Shown here: positions 12,451 to 23,820 of the stretch, one piece after another
Numbering within the stretch: the stretch's first letter is position 1
Layout of the letters: every line of letters begins with the position of its first letter
Assembly: GCA_021234155.1 (NCBI GenBank)
Contig: JAJEKV010000006.1
Span: 8,089,003-8,153,002 of the forward strand
Length of the DNA: 64,000 nucleotides
DNA from: Isoetes taiwanensis
Lineage: Eukaryota; Streptophyta; Lycopodiopsida; Isoetales; Isoetaceae
Direction of reading: 5' to 3'
Notes under the pieces: generated by a model
Told to the model about the DNA's origin: nothing
Seen by the model: only the letters and a program-made list of their open reading frames with translations
Database searches by the model: none
Translations under genes and position numbers: made by a program

Positions 12451-12538
<88 letters not shown>
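12451..12538. repeat. (GA)n microsatellite at the 3' end of the full-length LINE-A
   Basis: 44 uninterrupted GA units. On the minus strand this is (TC)n and takes the place where a poly(A) tail would be expected. Confidence 0.95.
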
Positions 12539-12541
<3 letters not shown>

Positions 12542-12664
12542 TGTTGTGTCTATTGGGAGGCCTCAAGGGCCTATTAGACAACACAAATTACACAATGTCA
12601 TAAAACAATAGATGAGTTTCCGAGTCCTCATCTAGCTCATCACTCTCGCTCAAAATCTCCGTAT

Positions 12665-15600
12665 CTACATCAACTGGTATGTATCTCTAATTTGTAGCAA
12701 CTCAATCAGATACTTCCCTATGATGTCACCATGTAGCATAAAGAATGAAGAGAGGTCCTCATATTGAATTCTATATTTTGCTCGGAGTTCCTTGTAAGCA
12801 CTACATCGTAACAATGTATGATCTTCATCTTCTACTTTACCAGGTCACATAATTTGCAATATCTCGGATGTCTAGGTAATATGTGTCCCCATCTCCCGGT
12901 CTCCACACCCAAGTGGTGTGAGCTAAGTCTTATCCACGCAAATTGCATGTCTCTTACAGATAGATATATTGTCCCTCGGTGTCTAGCTTCTCCCATAATA
13001 GGGTTGATATTCGCCTATACAAGATCATTTTGGTCTTTGGTTGCTTCCACATTTTCCTATGCACTCTTTGCATTATCCATTGTCTCAAATCCGAGTCCAC
13101 TTGGATTATTTCCTCCCATTAGATTTCCCACTTTCCAAGCCACTTAGATTTACATCATGCAATAAGCCTTTTAACTCATTTGGATAGTAGAGCCTTTTAG
13201 TGATTCTTGAGTCATCCATATCTAACACCTTCTTAAGATAAAAACACATCTCACAATTGCTTCCCCATCTAAAGGCATAAGCCCACTCTCCACTAGCATC
13301 ATGGGATATGGTGTTTTGAGCTTTGACCCCTAATTCTAGTCTCAAGAACTTCTTCAATACTGTTCAATATCATCCCATAAACATTGTGGGAGACCTGCCC
13401 CCAAATCTCACATCCATATAGCACCACACTGCAATGAGACTGAAACAATTTTACCTTTAAATGCCATGACCAAAGATGTGATCTCCGCAGACATGCTCGC
13501 AATGCATACAAAGCTCGTTGCCCCCATCAATCCCTCGAAAGTGATACAAGTATTCCATCTATGGTTGCGGCTAAAAACAAGTCCTAAATACTTATAGGAA
13601 TCACACATTTCAACTATATCCCCTTTGTACCTGAAAACATTTTCTTGCTTCAACACACTGACCGTCATAATCTTTGTCTTGTCTAGGTTTACTTGCATGC
13701 CCGTCTTATCACAGAAACCCGCCAGCCCATCTAAGTGCTTCTGCATGTGTTCTCTGCTTCGGGCAAACATGACAACATCATCTGCATACATCAATAGCTG
13801 CACCACATACCCATGTATCTCCATGCCTCCTGGACAGTTAGTATGTAAACATTCTTCCAATCCATCAATAAACATGCCAAACAATGTAGGTGATAGTGGG
13901 CATCCCTGTTTTACCCATATATTACTCTCGACACTGTCAAGAATAATCTCAGAGAATGGCTTTGATAATTGAACAAGCACTTTTCCATACAAGACCTGTA
14001 CCGCATCTCTAAGTTCATGTGGCACTTTCAACGTTTCTAACCTGTCCCATAATTGTTCTCGGGGTACTTTGTCAAAGGCTTTCCTAAAATCAACAAATGC
14101 CATAACAGGTTTCCTAGAACCTTTTACTTTATCAAAAATGGTTTTCAGCACTAACAAATGATCTAATGTGGATCTGCTTGCCCGGAAGCCCGCTTGTGAC
14201 TCCGCTCTCTTATTATTGTTTTCAGCCCATAGACTTAATTTCTTCTCTAAAATAGTCGCAAACAACTTTGAAAGCAAATTACTTACCATAATTGTTCGAT
14301 AATTGTTCGCTTCGTGCTTCGACCCGCTTTTGTGTATCGGGACAACCCTGTTCTTACACCAATCCAGTGGAAATCCTTGCTCAAGAGCCATGTTAAACAT
14401 GTTAGCAATCACCGGATGCAAGATGGGACCAGCCCATTTAATATGCTCTGCACACATGTAAGTCTGGTGCTTTACCATTTGCCAAGGAAGCTATCCCTGC
14501 TGCAATTTCTTCCTCAGTGATTAGCATGGACGATGGCTGGTCATGTCATCTACATCATCACTATGATACATAGAGACCACATGCCTCCAGAGATCCTGCG
14601 CATCTAATGGCACTTCAGTTTGCTTATGCTTTTTAAGTGCATTCCAAAACGACTTAGGCTCTTCCAAATACCTTTGGCATAAGATTTGTTGCCTTTGCCT
14701 CAGGTAATATCTCTTCTTGCTACAAACCAATCTCTTATATTTCTGTTTGCATGTTTCTTTTCCAGGCTGGTCACTCTTCTTCCACTGCTCCTTAGCATCA
14801 CGACATTCTTTATCAAACCATGCCTTGCATGGTAACCCCTTCAATGCTCTATGTGATGTGAATATCTCTACTGCGGCCTCCTCTAAAACCTCAATCAATT
14901 GCTGGTTCATTTCGTCCAATCCTCCATCCTATACTTTGTTTGATACCTTTTGTCCAACTCTTACTCTATATTGCATATGCAATGCTGATTTTAGCCAATA
15001 TTTCCGCTTAGAAGAGCATGGCTGATCATTCTGAGTGTTAGCACTCAGTCTAAAGCACAAAAGATTATGATCGGATTCCAATTCATCTTCTCCTACTATG
15101 AATTCTTCCAAACTGCATATTGTATCTTCTGCCATGACTAGATAATCCACCGTACTTCTAGAGCAGCATGTATTTTTTATAGAGCCAGGGAATCTACTTA
15201 ATCCATTACAGATTAATAGATTAGCACTACTGCAAAGACTAATGAGTTGTCTACCTGTCTTAGTGATCCCTAACTCTGTAGACTCTCTACTTTTGCCACA
15301 TAATGCAAGATCGTTTTCATCCATTGATTCCATCCATAGTGGATCTTTATCTCCTGTAAGCACGGATGCTTGTAAATTACCTGTTCTGCAGTTGAAATCT
15401 CCTGTCAATATTACTTTTCCCTTTCCTTGAAAACTCATAATGTCTTATTCTAGTGAAAAGAATAGATCATCTGTAGAGGCATCCGTTTCCGTGTATGTTT
15501 TCATATGTTTAGGAGCAAAATAACATAGTGCCATGTAATAGAGAAAGTTTCCCCTTATTTCCAACCAAATATATTGTCCATTTCTGTCCTTCTTCACACC

Positions 15601-15840
15601 CTGGATCAGGTCTCTTACAGCTGGTCTTGCAAAACATGCTATTCCTCCATTTCCCATATCTTTATCTCTAAATCTCTTATTATGGACAGAATATACTAAA
15701 TCAAATCCTGCTATGTCCGGTAATGCAAATAAATCATGTTCTTTTGTCTCCACAAAACAAATCACATCAGCTTTATCCAGTATTTTTTGCATGCTATACA
15801 CCTTATCAATGGTCAATCTGTTGATGTTCCAGACAACCAT
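12665..15840 (-). pseudogene. LINE-A ORF2: endonuclease, reverse transcriptase, zinc domain
   Basis: The ATG at 15840 is followed by 'VVWNINRLT' and 'CFVETKEHD', the start of an apurinic-type endonuclease that nicks target DNA. The rest of this domain is at 14929-15438 ('ILTGDFNCRTGN', 'STVDYLV', 'ESDHNLL'). In-frame stops lie at 15445 (TAA) and 14929 (TAG). A linker (14521-14919) ends in a frameshift. The RT (13408-14478) has 'QAGFRASRSTLDHL', 'FVDFRKAFDKVPR', 'VKQGCPLSPTLF' and the catalytic 'YADD' in LLMYADDVVMF. Later frameshifted blocks give 'YKYLG', the 'CEIWG' region and a zinc cluster 'YCKLCD...EDHTLLRC'. The terminal stop is at 12665-12667. It is clearly a dead copy but all domains are recognisable. 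Confidence 0.88.
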
Positions 15841-15861
15841 TCTAAGGCCTCCCCCAATTAC

Positions 15862-16870
15862 CTATTCAACAATGGCCTTTCCCTTGACCCATCTGACCTT
15901 CTTATTGTTCTGCTTTGCCTCTTTGAACTTTGACAGCTCATTCTTCTTCTCAATTACTTGTTCTTTTGTTAAATCATCATTTACCCAAATGAACTTTCCC
16001 TTTAATGCAAATCGTTGCTTCATTACCTGGAATCGGGCCTCCTTGTTGGCGAATTTCACCAGCACATGACGGGTTCCATGGTCCTTATTCCCAATACGAA
16101 AAGCATCCAAAAATTCAGCTCCATTTACTTGCATCTCCTCCGCGAAGAAACGTGATACCGCTTCCTTGGTATTTTCTTTCTCCTTCTCAGGTAATCCAAC
16201 AATCCGAATGTTTAGAGCCCTTTGTCTTCGTTCTTGATTCTCCACATAATCATCAAAGGCTTGCTTCAACTCCGCAACCTCGGCTGCTTCTGCCATGAGT
16301 CTTTCTTCCCTTAAGGCCGATTCATGTCTTATTGCGGCCAATTCCTTGGCCGATTCTTGTCTAAAAGCAGTCAGCTCCTTCAAGATCAAGTGCAATGAAA
16401 TCTCCTCCTCTATGGTGGCTTTCGAGTAATGCGGTTGTTAAAACCCTCTTTTCCAAAACCTGTTGTAATATCCCCTGTTTAGGGGCATCCGGGATAAAAA
16501 ATCCCTGTTTAGGGGATGCCAAAATGGTGTGGGCTTGCTGCCCGACCTGCTGCAGCTGTAATATCCCCTGTTTAGGGGCATCCGGGATCAAAAACCCCTG
16601 TTTAGGGGATGCCAAAATGATGTGGGCTTGCTGCCCAACCTGCTGCAGTCCATTCTCTCCGAGCTGGGCCCCAAATTCGTCCATACCCTCTCGCTCTGCT
16701 GCAATAGACCCATCCGTTTTGAGCTTGACCGACTCTCGAGATGGGCACATCGCGAACATATTTTTTAGTGTTTTCTTTGTATTGGCAGCCTTAGTATCCT
16801 TGGTAGCATCCTTATTTCCTCGTAGCCACGGATGATCCGACCCTTCCCCTTTTCACCCTTTTTGTCCATT
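15862..16870 (-). pseudogene. LINE-A ORF1: RNA-binding protein with coiled coil and RRM
   Basis: The first ATG (about 16870) begins a Lys/Gly-rich N-terminus. A 1-nt shift leads into a low-complexity region holding two copies of a ~35-residue repeat (QQVGQQAH...LASPKQGF...PDAPKQGILQ, 16455-16660). A second shift near 16395-16430 leads into a heptad-rich Ala/Glu helix and then an RRM-like fold ('ALNIRIVGLPE', 'RHVLVKFANKEARF') and a basic C-terminal domain, as in L1 ORF1p. The product would coat LINE RNA in the ribonucleoprotein particle. It ends with a TAG at 15862-15864, seven codons before and in the same frame as the ORF2 ATG. Confidence 0.8.
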
Positions 16871-16876
16871 TGAGGA

Positions 16877-16881
<5 letters not shown>

Positions 16882-16964
<83 letters not shown>

Positions 16965-16970
16965 TGTGTG
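16882..16970. repeat. (GA)n-(TG)4 microsatellite between two LINE-A copies
   Basis: About 40 GA units then TGTGTGTG. It touches the 5' end of the full-length LINE-A on one side and the 3' UTR of another LINE-A copy on the other. Confidence 0.95.
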
Positions 16971-17546
16971 TTGTGTCTATTGGGAGGCCTCAAGGGCCTA
17001 TTAGACAACAAAAATTACACAATGTCATAAAACAATAGATGAGAGAGAGGGAGGGAGGGAGGGAGGGAGGGAGGGAGTGAGAGTCTTAATTATCAAGTCT
17101 GGGAGACCATTAGATCTAGAAGACATTCAAAATATACATTTAGCATCATAGATTAGAACATATTAGAGCTCTCTTTATCTAGATCAAACTCATTTATATC
17201 AGTGAACATTTGTAGGTTTTTAATATTGACATCTCTTACTTGCATAACTTCCACAAGGAAGTGCCCAATGGTAACTGGTGGTAGTTCAAAGAAGTGTACC
17301 AGCTTTGATGCCCGTAGTTCAAACTTAGTTCGAATATTTTGATAAGAAGGGCAGAATAAAATGACATGTTCCTCATCCTCGACTTCTCTTGCTCCACATA
17401 CCTTACAATACCTTAGCTCATGTGATATATTAGCCCATCACCCGACCTCTACCCCAAGATAGTGGGAACTAAGTCTCATCATGCTGATCACATGTCTTAG
17501 CTTTACAGAGAGACCTGCTTTAAGGTACGAAGCCTCCTGCAGATTG
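16971..17546 (-). pseudogene. LINE family A, 5'-truncated copy (zinc domain and 3' UTR)
   Basis: The segment 16971-17040 is almost identical to the 3' UTR of the full-length element at 12541-12611, from 'tgtctattgggaggcctcaa' through 'tcataaaacaatagatga'. A GAGG-rich tract (17041-17083) follows. Beyond it the minus strand encodes the zinc domain ('MRLSSHYLGVEVG', a Cys pair, 'EDEEHVILFCPSYQ') to about 17480. The copy is truncated near 17546, where LINE-B begins on the other strand. Confidence 0.8.
17041..17083. repeat. GA/GAGG simple repeat inside a LINE-A 3' UTR
   Basis: gagagagag followed by about seven GAGG units. It lies within the transcribed tail of the truncated LINE-A copy rather than at its end. 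Confidence 0.85.
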
Positions 17547-18830
17547 GGATTTATTGACGAGTTATGACCAAGGGCCCCAACCCTAACTTATCGTGGCCAA
17601 AATGTCGAGGTGGTGTCCGCTTACAAATATTTGGGGATGGAGTTCCCCTCGGCCATGAACTGGTACAATCCCATCCAGCTGCGAGCTGCATCAGGTTGGA
17701 AGGCACTTTATGCAATGCAGAACAATAGCCACAAGACAGAGTTGTATGATTGGGCCCACCAATCACACCGCTAGTAGAACCTGTGCTTCTGTATAGGGTC
17801 GAGATCTGGGGCCCGATGATTTCCCTCACCACTTGGAATGACTTGGAGCAGGTGCAGAAAGCTTTCTTGGCACAGGACCTAGGGTAAAGTCCACAGTCCC
17901 ATACCAGATACTGTTGCAGGAAACAGGTTTCTTGCCTCTTCAAAGGGGGACCCTTGACAGACACATCATCTACTTTCAGAAGGTGGTTAGCATGGACGAT
18001 ACTCGTCTCCCTAACCTCGCTTACACTGTGGCAATGGGGCCTCAACGCCTAAAAGCCTGCTGGCAGGAAAAGAGAGCTCAGTGGCTGGCCAGATGGAATG
18101 TGCAGGAGGAGCACAGATGCATCAGAGTGCAAACGGAGGCAGATGGCCACACTCTAAGGCAGTACCTTGACACATACTTCCTCATCAAGCTACGGGATGC
18201 CGGAACCCTTGAACAGGCCAAGACGACACATTATCAACGCCACATAAATCCCATGTTGGAGCGGGGTTCTCAACGCTATCTGTGCACTCATCTACCCATG
18301 AAAAAATGCAGATCCATTGCCTCTATCCGCAAGGTGCACACCATCTCCAGATTGAGACGGGGAGTTGGATTGGGGAGCCGTGTCTGGAGAGGCTTTGCCA
18401 ACGCTGCCAGGTTGGAGCTGTGGAAGATAAATGCCACACCCTTCAGAGCTGTCCGACAGATGATGACATTCAGATACGCTATGCTGAGCTGGTCCGCCCT
18501 GCCTAGCCCCTGCATGAGATGCTGAGCACGAGCTCGGTATGAAGGTTGGGATCATACCTTCAAGAGATCATGGATCGCCGAGATCAGCTCGGTCCTCGGG
18601 CACTTACCTGATACGTGTACATACATATATATCTCCCCCATGATATATATTTTTGTATTTGTATTTCTACAGTTTGACAGCAAACCTATTCCTGTCACGG
18701 TTTTTCCCCCAAGGGGGTTTTTAACCCGGACAGTTATACGCTTGTTGCGCCTCCTGTTTGGGTCCCATAGGCCAATTGGTCTCCGTGGACGATAAAAACT
18801 TTATTCTATTCTATACTATTCTATTCTATT
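17547..18830 (+). mobile_element. LINE family B, 5'-truncated copy (ORF2 C-terminus, 3' UTR, ATTCT tail)
   Basis: The plus strand gives 'GQNVEVVSAYKYLG' near 17590-17635, 'VLLYRVEIWGP' near 17780-17820, an open segment 17914-18525, and a zinc-domain end in a shifted frame ('EDKCHTLQSCP', 'IRYAELVRPA'). The 3' UTR (about 18530-18795) contains 'cacggtttttcccccaaggg', 'aacccggacagtta' and 'tcccataggccaattgg', and ends in 'attctattctatactattctattctatt'. The same UTR and a matching protein end occur on the minus strand at 63630-64000. Frame changes make it a pseudogene. It is related to LINE-A but has a different UTR and tail. Confidence 0.85.
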
Positions 18831-20702
18831 ATCCTATCATGAAATATTTTTCAATAAAAACTTCAACACTTATCAAGAGAAATATCAAGTTTGCATACAT
18901 CTAACATTAGGAGTAATATTTGGAATTTGCTTAAATCAATATGCGGGCTAGAATAACCCCTGTTGTCATATTTTTCCCTAATGATGGGATGTTGAAGTGC
19001 TTAGAATAATCCAAACCAAAGTTAATGGCCAACGGCTTTAAGAAAATGTAAAATGTTGTGAAGTGGAAAATGCATCATATAAAGGTATAACTGCTCCTCG
19101 TGAGATGCTATATCTCACTTTTGAGGGCTTATAAAGTTTAACTTTGTATTTTATGGGAGTGTAACTTTGTTTCTTTAAATTGAATATAGCAATTCCTATA
19201 TCATCTTCCTAAATCACTTGTATTTATCTATCTTGACTTGCATCAAACTAGACAATAACAAACATCAGCTAGATAGAAATCACATACATATACGTTTCAG
19301 GCGTAGAAAGTAATGCATTATGATCACAAAAGCAAATTTCATATGGAAGAATTAAATTTCTACTACCTTTGGTTGATTTAATGAGATTTAATACAACATC
19401 AAAAGAAATGTCTTCACCCATATCACTATACACCAATGGGCCTTCATTTAAGTACACTATTTTGCAACTACAGTAACATATGATAGGTATCTCACCTGAA
19501 GAGCCTTTCAAACTAGTATCCTTGCTATGTCTTTTGAAGTTGCACAAAATTGAAAATTGCCAAATGCACTCCAAATTATAACCCGCATTCTCTTCCCTTC
19601 CAATTTACAATCCGTTGATCTACAACACTATTCAAAGCATGACATGCAAGTTCTAAGACCTGCATTAATCCGGTAAGCACCATATCCATTCTAACATTTT
19701 CCATGCAACTAATGCAGACCTGCTACATATTCATAGACAAGACTACAATGTAATTTGTTGCGAACGCAAAAAACTAACCTTGCAGAACTTGGCACTCTAG
19801 AAATCACTATTTCATCATTCTACATACTGCACCACTTTAAAAAATGCATCTACATCCTTTTTTTTGAAAGAAGGGATACATCCAACAACAATAAGTACAT
19901 CTGTTTTAAATAAATTACATCTTTCAAAAGCAATATTGTTTATAGTCCAGATAGGAACTCAGTTGTCTATAAATACAGTAAGCTTCCAATGTTCTATGTT
20001 ACAAGTAATGTAGTAATGTTGTAATACTATTATAGGATTTTATACAGGTGCCTGATATTCCCTTACACAGTACAACCTATTGGCTCACATACTTGCACAT
20101 CAGACAATGATCACATGAATTTGATGGGACTATACTATAACGAGCTTAGGAACATACTTTTTTGTATGAACTAAACATCCTGGGTAGTAGCCATTTATTG
20201 CCTTGTCAACTTTCAGGATGCGCCAATATTATTCAACCCCATACAATTATTCAATTTTAATAGTTTTTTTATTCGCATTCAAATCATGTTTAACAAGCGT
20301 CTCTTCCATTTATCATTCATCAACGAATTTTACCATGAGTCTCATGGTTAGCCCATTCACTTTGAAAATTCTATAATTTCTAGCACGTTGCATCAAATTT
20401 TGAATACCCATTTGACGGAATTTAAATACAACTATCACACTTTCAAGGCGACAATCATTGCAATGAATTAAAATTAATTGATGGCACAATTTCCAATTTT
20501 GTTATAAGGACAAGGTTCACCGATGTCTTCATGTCTAGCATAGGCATTAAGAAAATTGCATTACCTCATTCCTAATTTCTAGCACACACTTTCAATGAAA
20601 CTGCACTTACACTCTTCAAGTGCTTAGGCCTCTCTAGCTTCAGACCACATGTTTCTGATCCTAGATAGCGAAGAAAGTGATCAATATTGAGGATGAATAT
20701 AC
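18831..20702. other. mostly non-coding; possible Mutator-related fragment at 19269-19574 (-)
   Basis: AT-rich sequence downstream of the plastid-protein gene. The 101-codon minus-strand stretch at 19269-19574 contains 'EIPIICYCSCKIVYLNEGP' and 'DISFDVVLNLIKS', which loosely resembles the N-terminal domain of MuDR-type transposases. I hold that at low confidence. A T8 run followed by 'gaaagaagggatacatcc' near 19860 could be the poly(A) end of a retroposon on the minus strand. Nothing else is recognised. Confidence 0.3.
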
Positions 20703-20888
20703 ACAAGTTTATACATTTCAATTAGTTAAAAATGTCCAACATGGCAGCAGCCAAGAGAGGAGCAACCTTGGATGTAAGGAATCCAGATGGCCCATACACA
20801 AGTTTATATATACAATTAGTTAGGAATATCCTACATGGCAGCAGCCAAGAGAAGAGCAACCTTGGATGTAAGGAATCCAGATAGCCCT
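20703..20888. repeat. ~92-bp tandem duplication covering the gene's last codons
   Basis: The unit at 20797-20888 contains the stop codon and last coding bases of the plastid-protein gene. It is repeated at 20703-20794 in the 3' UTR with about 88% identity (shared 'catggcagcagccaagag' and 'gagcaaccttggatgtaagg'). Confidence 0.85.
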
Positions 20889-22742
20889 ACCAAAACCTGA
20901 TAGGAGCTAACTGACGTGAACACATCTCCTATAACAAGCTTTGCTACAACAGCAGCAGCTACAAAGATTACTGGAAATGGAGCTGCCGACCAAAAGCCCT
21001 TGAAGTTTTCCTTCTCATTTCCAGGGTGGATTGAACTTGGTAACTGATCCACAACCCCCTGCAATCTGAGCAAATACAGGAAGCCACCCACTCCCCCAAG
21101 AGCAAAATATATTGCAGCATCCATGCTTTCTACTGTTGCAATAACTAAAGTGCCCATGATCACAAGTGAAGTATCACAAAATAGCAAATATGATTTCAAA
21201 GCCTCGTACTCAACCATGCCATCAAATCTTGCTTTTGTCGTATCGCTCTCCAAATTAACCAGGTCAACCAGAAGGCTGGAGACCATGTTTGGGAATTTAC
21301 AGATTGCACAGGGTTTCAATTCAACTGCATCCAAATCTCCACCATCTCCTAGTAAGTAATCATTTGTCTCAAATATATACGTAATAGTCTCTTGCCTGGT
21401 GCAAACATCTACATGGCCCTGAGTAGAAGTGAGAACTTCGACTTTAGCTTCTTCAAGCCTCCATGTACCTATTTTATCAAGGTAAAGCATCAGGCCATGA
21501 AAGCAAATTTTGTTTCTTTCCTCCTCTCATTGTGGTGCCAGGAATAAAGGATTCAGTGCAACAGTGTGTTCCCAATCATGATGGATTATTACAGCAGTGG
21601 CCTGAAATTTTAAGTCATTTATTTTGTTGATCAATTTCAGATGCAAGACCTCCTGTATATACAATAGACTTTGTTAATTCCTAATCTATTAGTCAAATCA
21701 ATAATACGTTAATTGAGTGCATAAAGATGACCTCCGAAAAACTGGAACGTTCTGAAACATCTAGGGGAATTGAACCCCCACACAACACCATCAGGGTTAA
21801 GTAAAAAAAACTGTCACTAGTATTATTCATCTCATTTGCATCTATCCCCCAAACCCTGGAAACCACACTTGCCCAAAGAGAGGAGATAGAATTATGGGAT
21901 AAGAACAGGTATGCAAGAGGAGTCAAAATTGTACTGAGCTATATAAAAAAGCATAGAATGATAGGAATGAAAGTCTAACCTGCATCAGGTGCAACCCAAA
22001 GTGCAGCCAGTGGACCAATATCAGGACCTATGAATTTAAAGATATCCACAGCACCCATGTCAAAGCACAGCTTATTGCTAGATTGAGGTTCTTGTTCCAT
22101 TGCTGAAATACTTTGGAGAACACAATTCCCATTCTCGCCCATCATGGAAACTAAAATAGTGGCGTATGGATCAGACAATCCAGATTGTTTCTTTTTGCTG
22201 GTACGCAGCATGATAGTGAAAGTGGCAAAATCCTTTTGATTCTCTTGCAAGCCTGTTTCTTTGACACGATTGAAATAAGATAAGTTTTCGTTCGTGGTAG
22301 CTAGCAATCTCATAGGCACCACAAATGCCCCTTTCGCAAATTGAACTGCAAGAGAATGCAGGCAAGATGATTCTTGTAAAATCTCAGGATATAAATGTCA
22401 GACTAATTACAGTAATACTTTCTGATACAATAAACCTTGCTAGTTACATGGCTTAGGCCTAATACTTAAGTCTTTGCCTTTTTCAATTCCAAAACTTCAT
22501 TTCAGAATAAAGCATGCAGCACAATAAACCTTGCTAGCTACATGGCTTTGGCTTAATACTTGGTCTTTGTCATTTTCAACTCCAAAACTTTATTTCAGAA
22601 TAAAAATATGTTGAAGGAACACACCTGGTTTAAAAGCATAAGATGCAGATGAGCACATATTTCTATCCATGCTCGGTTGCAAACGCCCGGGAGTCAAACT
22701 TCGGAGTTGAGGAAGCGCACTGGCTGGAGTAGTGCATGCCAT
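20831..22742 (-). CDS. plastid membrane protein, DUF7755-type (three exons)
   Basis: Exons 22625-22742, 21980-22345 and about 20831-21525 join in frame to roughly 392 residues. Exon 1 is Ser/Thr/Pro/Arg-rich after MACTTPASA, like a chloroplast transit peptide, and ends CCAG|GTGTGT. Exon 2 has acceptor CTTGCAG and donor GCAG|GTTAG. It encodes a beta-rich, PLAT-like region ending 'GPLAALWVAPDAG'. Exon 3 carries 'GTWRLEEAKV', 'YLLGDGGDLDAVELKPC' and three or four hydrophobic segments ('GGVGGFLYLLRLQG', 'FPVIFVAAAVVAKLVIGD', 'LVGLSGFLTSKVALLLAAAM'). The pattern matches a conserved plant protein family annotated from memory as DUF7755, of unknown biochemical role and predicted plastid membrane location. 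The exon 3 acceptor (21525) is the least certain junction, and a further small exon in 21526-21979 is possible. No disabling change was seen. Confidence 0.8.
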
Positions 22743-22910
22743 CTCTAAAACTAGGGGAAGGAACTAGGTTAAAAATGCCAGAAAGAAGCCCCTATTTCTA
22801 CCGGCTTCCATTAGCTTGCGTACGCAGCAGGACTTTGACACTTGTTCTAGAACATTAAGGTTGAATTGTTTTTGTTGAAAACCACATTTCCAATTTGGCC
22901 CCTCCCCATG
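22743..22910 (-). promoter_or_regulatory. 5' leader/proximal promoter of the plastid-protein gene, bounded by the MULE
   Basis: Only 168 bp separate the ATG (22742) from the Mutator-like element's target duplication (22902-22910). No unambiguous TATA box is visible in this interval, so the transcription start may lie here or within the GC-rich terminal repeat of the element. Confidence 0.35.
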
Positions 22911-23820
22911 GGCTCAGGATACTTTTACCCTTGATTCGGTGATCCCGGAGATAAATTTACCCGGCCTCGGGATCCGGGTTGCCCCTCGAAGGGTCCGTTC
23001 GGGAGACCCGTTCGATTGCAAGCCGAGGCGCCACCGCCGGCCCAGACCATCCCCGTCCAAACCCCGGTGCAATCAAGCGGCCGTCCGCGCCCTCAGAGAG
23101 ATCCCCCCTGGGGATCATCCATCCGCGATCCCTCCTCGGGGATCCCCACGCGGTTGCATTAGCGGCCCGGCGATATCGCCCGAGGTGATCCCCTCCTCGG
23201 GATCCCCGGCACCGACAGCGGATCCCCTCCTCCGGGATCACCCGTGGCAATGGGACGCATCCGCCGGCCGGGCCTTAATCCGTAGAGTTGATCCCCACCT
23301 CCAGGATCCCAGGAACCGGGGCGGATCCCTCCTCAGGGGATCACGGTAGGGATCCCTATCATTGATCCCCCTTCGGGATGCGTAGTGGGCGATACTTGGC
23401 GGGGCGCTATCGTGTGATCCTCCTGGGATCCGGGGACACCCAATCAGCGGATCCCCCCTATAGGGATCACCCCCAATGGTGATAGCGGCGGACACTATCT
23501 TGGCCGTCATTGTTCGTGATCCCCTCCCCCCGGATAGTGATACTTGGCCGGACTTCTCAGCCTGGTGATCCCCCTCCTCCCTAGGGATCAGATATGGTGG
23601 CGTGGATCCAGTGACTTGGAATCTGGGCCGTGGGCATTTATGTGGGCGCTATCCGCCGTGGTGATCCAGATCCTCAGGGATCCAAACCAGGCGTCTGCCG
23701 TGGGGCTATTCGCAATGTGATCCCTTCATCCCGGGGATGGGCGACTCTTGGCCGGGCCGCTATCCCCTCGTGATCCCCTCCTCGGGATCCCCATTGTCAT
23801 TGCCCTGTGATTCCGGGGAG
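22911..23820. repeat. left terminal inverted repeat of the MULE (GC-rich)
   Basis: About 0.9 kb of strongly GC-rich sequence in an AT-rich neighbourhood. It aligns with the complement of 31870-32642: shared order of 'gggtccgtt', 'accatccccg', 'gatcatccacgcgatccctc'-like blocks and 'gttgatccccacctcc'. It contains more than ten short GATCCC...GGGATC palindromes. The inner boundary is approximate. Confidence 0.85.

Larger units (their letters stand above)
12540..16877 (-). mobile_element. near full-length LINE, family A
   Basis: A 4.3-kb non-LTR retrotransposon on the minus strand: short 5' leader, ORF1 (RRM/L1-ORF1p-like), ORF2 (AP-type endonuclease, reverse transcriptase, C-terminal zinc domain) and a 3' UTR ending 'gacacaacacat' before (TC)n. 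Both ends touch (GA)n tracts (12451-12538 and 16882-16962). Several stops and frameshifts make it inactive. The domain order puts it in the L1-like group of LINEs. Confidence 0.9.

Noticed and set aside
15842..15864. Programmed RNA editing or recoding as the cause of many in-frame stops in window genes
   Set aside because: The stops are mixed TAG, TAA and TGA and are accompanied by frameshifts, so ordinary pseudogene decay explains them. Only the ORF1/ORF2 TAG is kept as a finding.
17551..18045. 164-codon minus-strand frame opposite LINE-B
   Set aside because: It is the antisense of recognisable LINE-B coding sequence (YKYLG and VEIWG blocks) and has no domain of its own.
22939..23510. Open frames of 70-136 codons in GC-rich DNA, also at 32236-32628
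   Set aside because: GC-rich terminal repeat of the MULE has few stops in several frames at once. The frames overlap on both strands and read as Arg/Pro/Gly low complexity.
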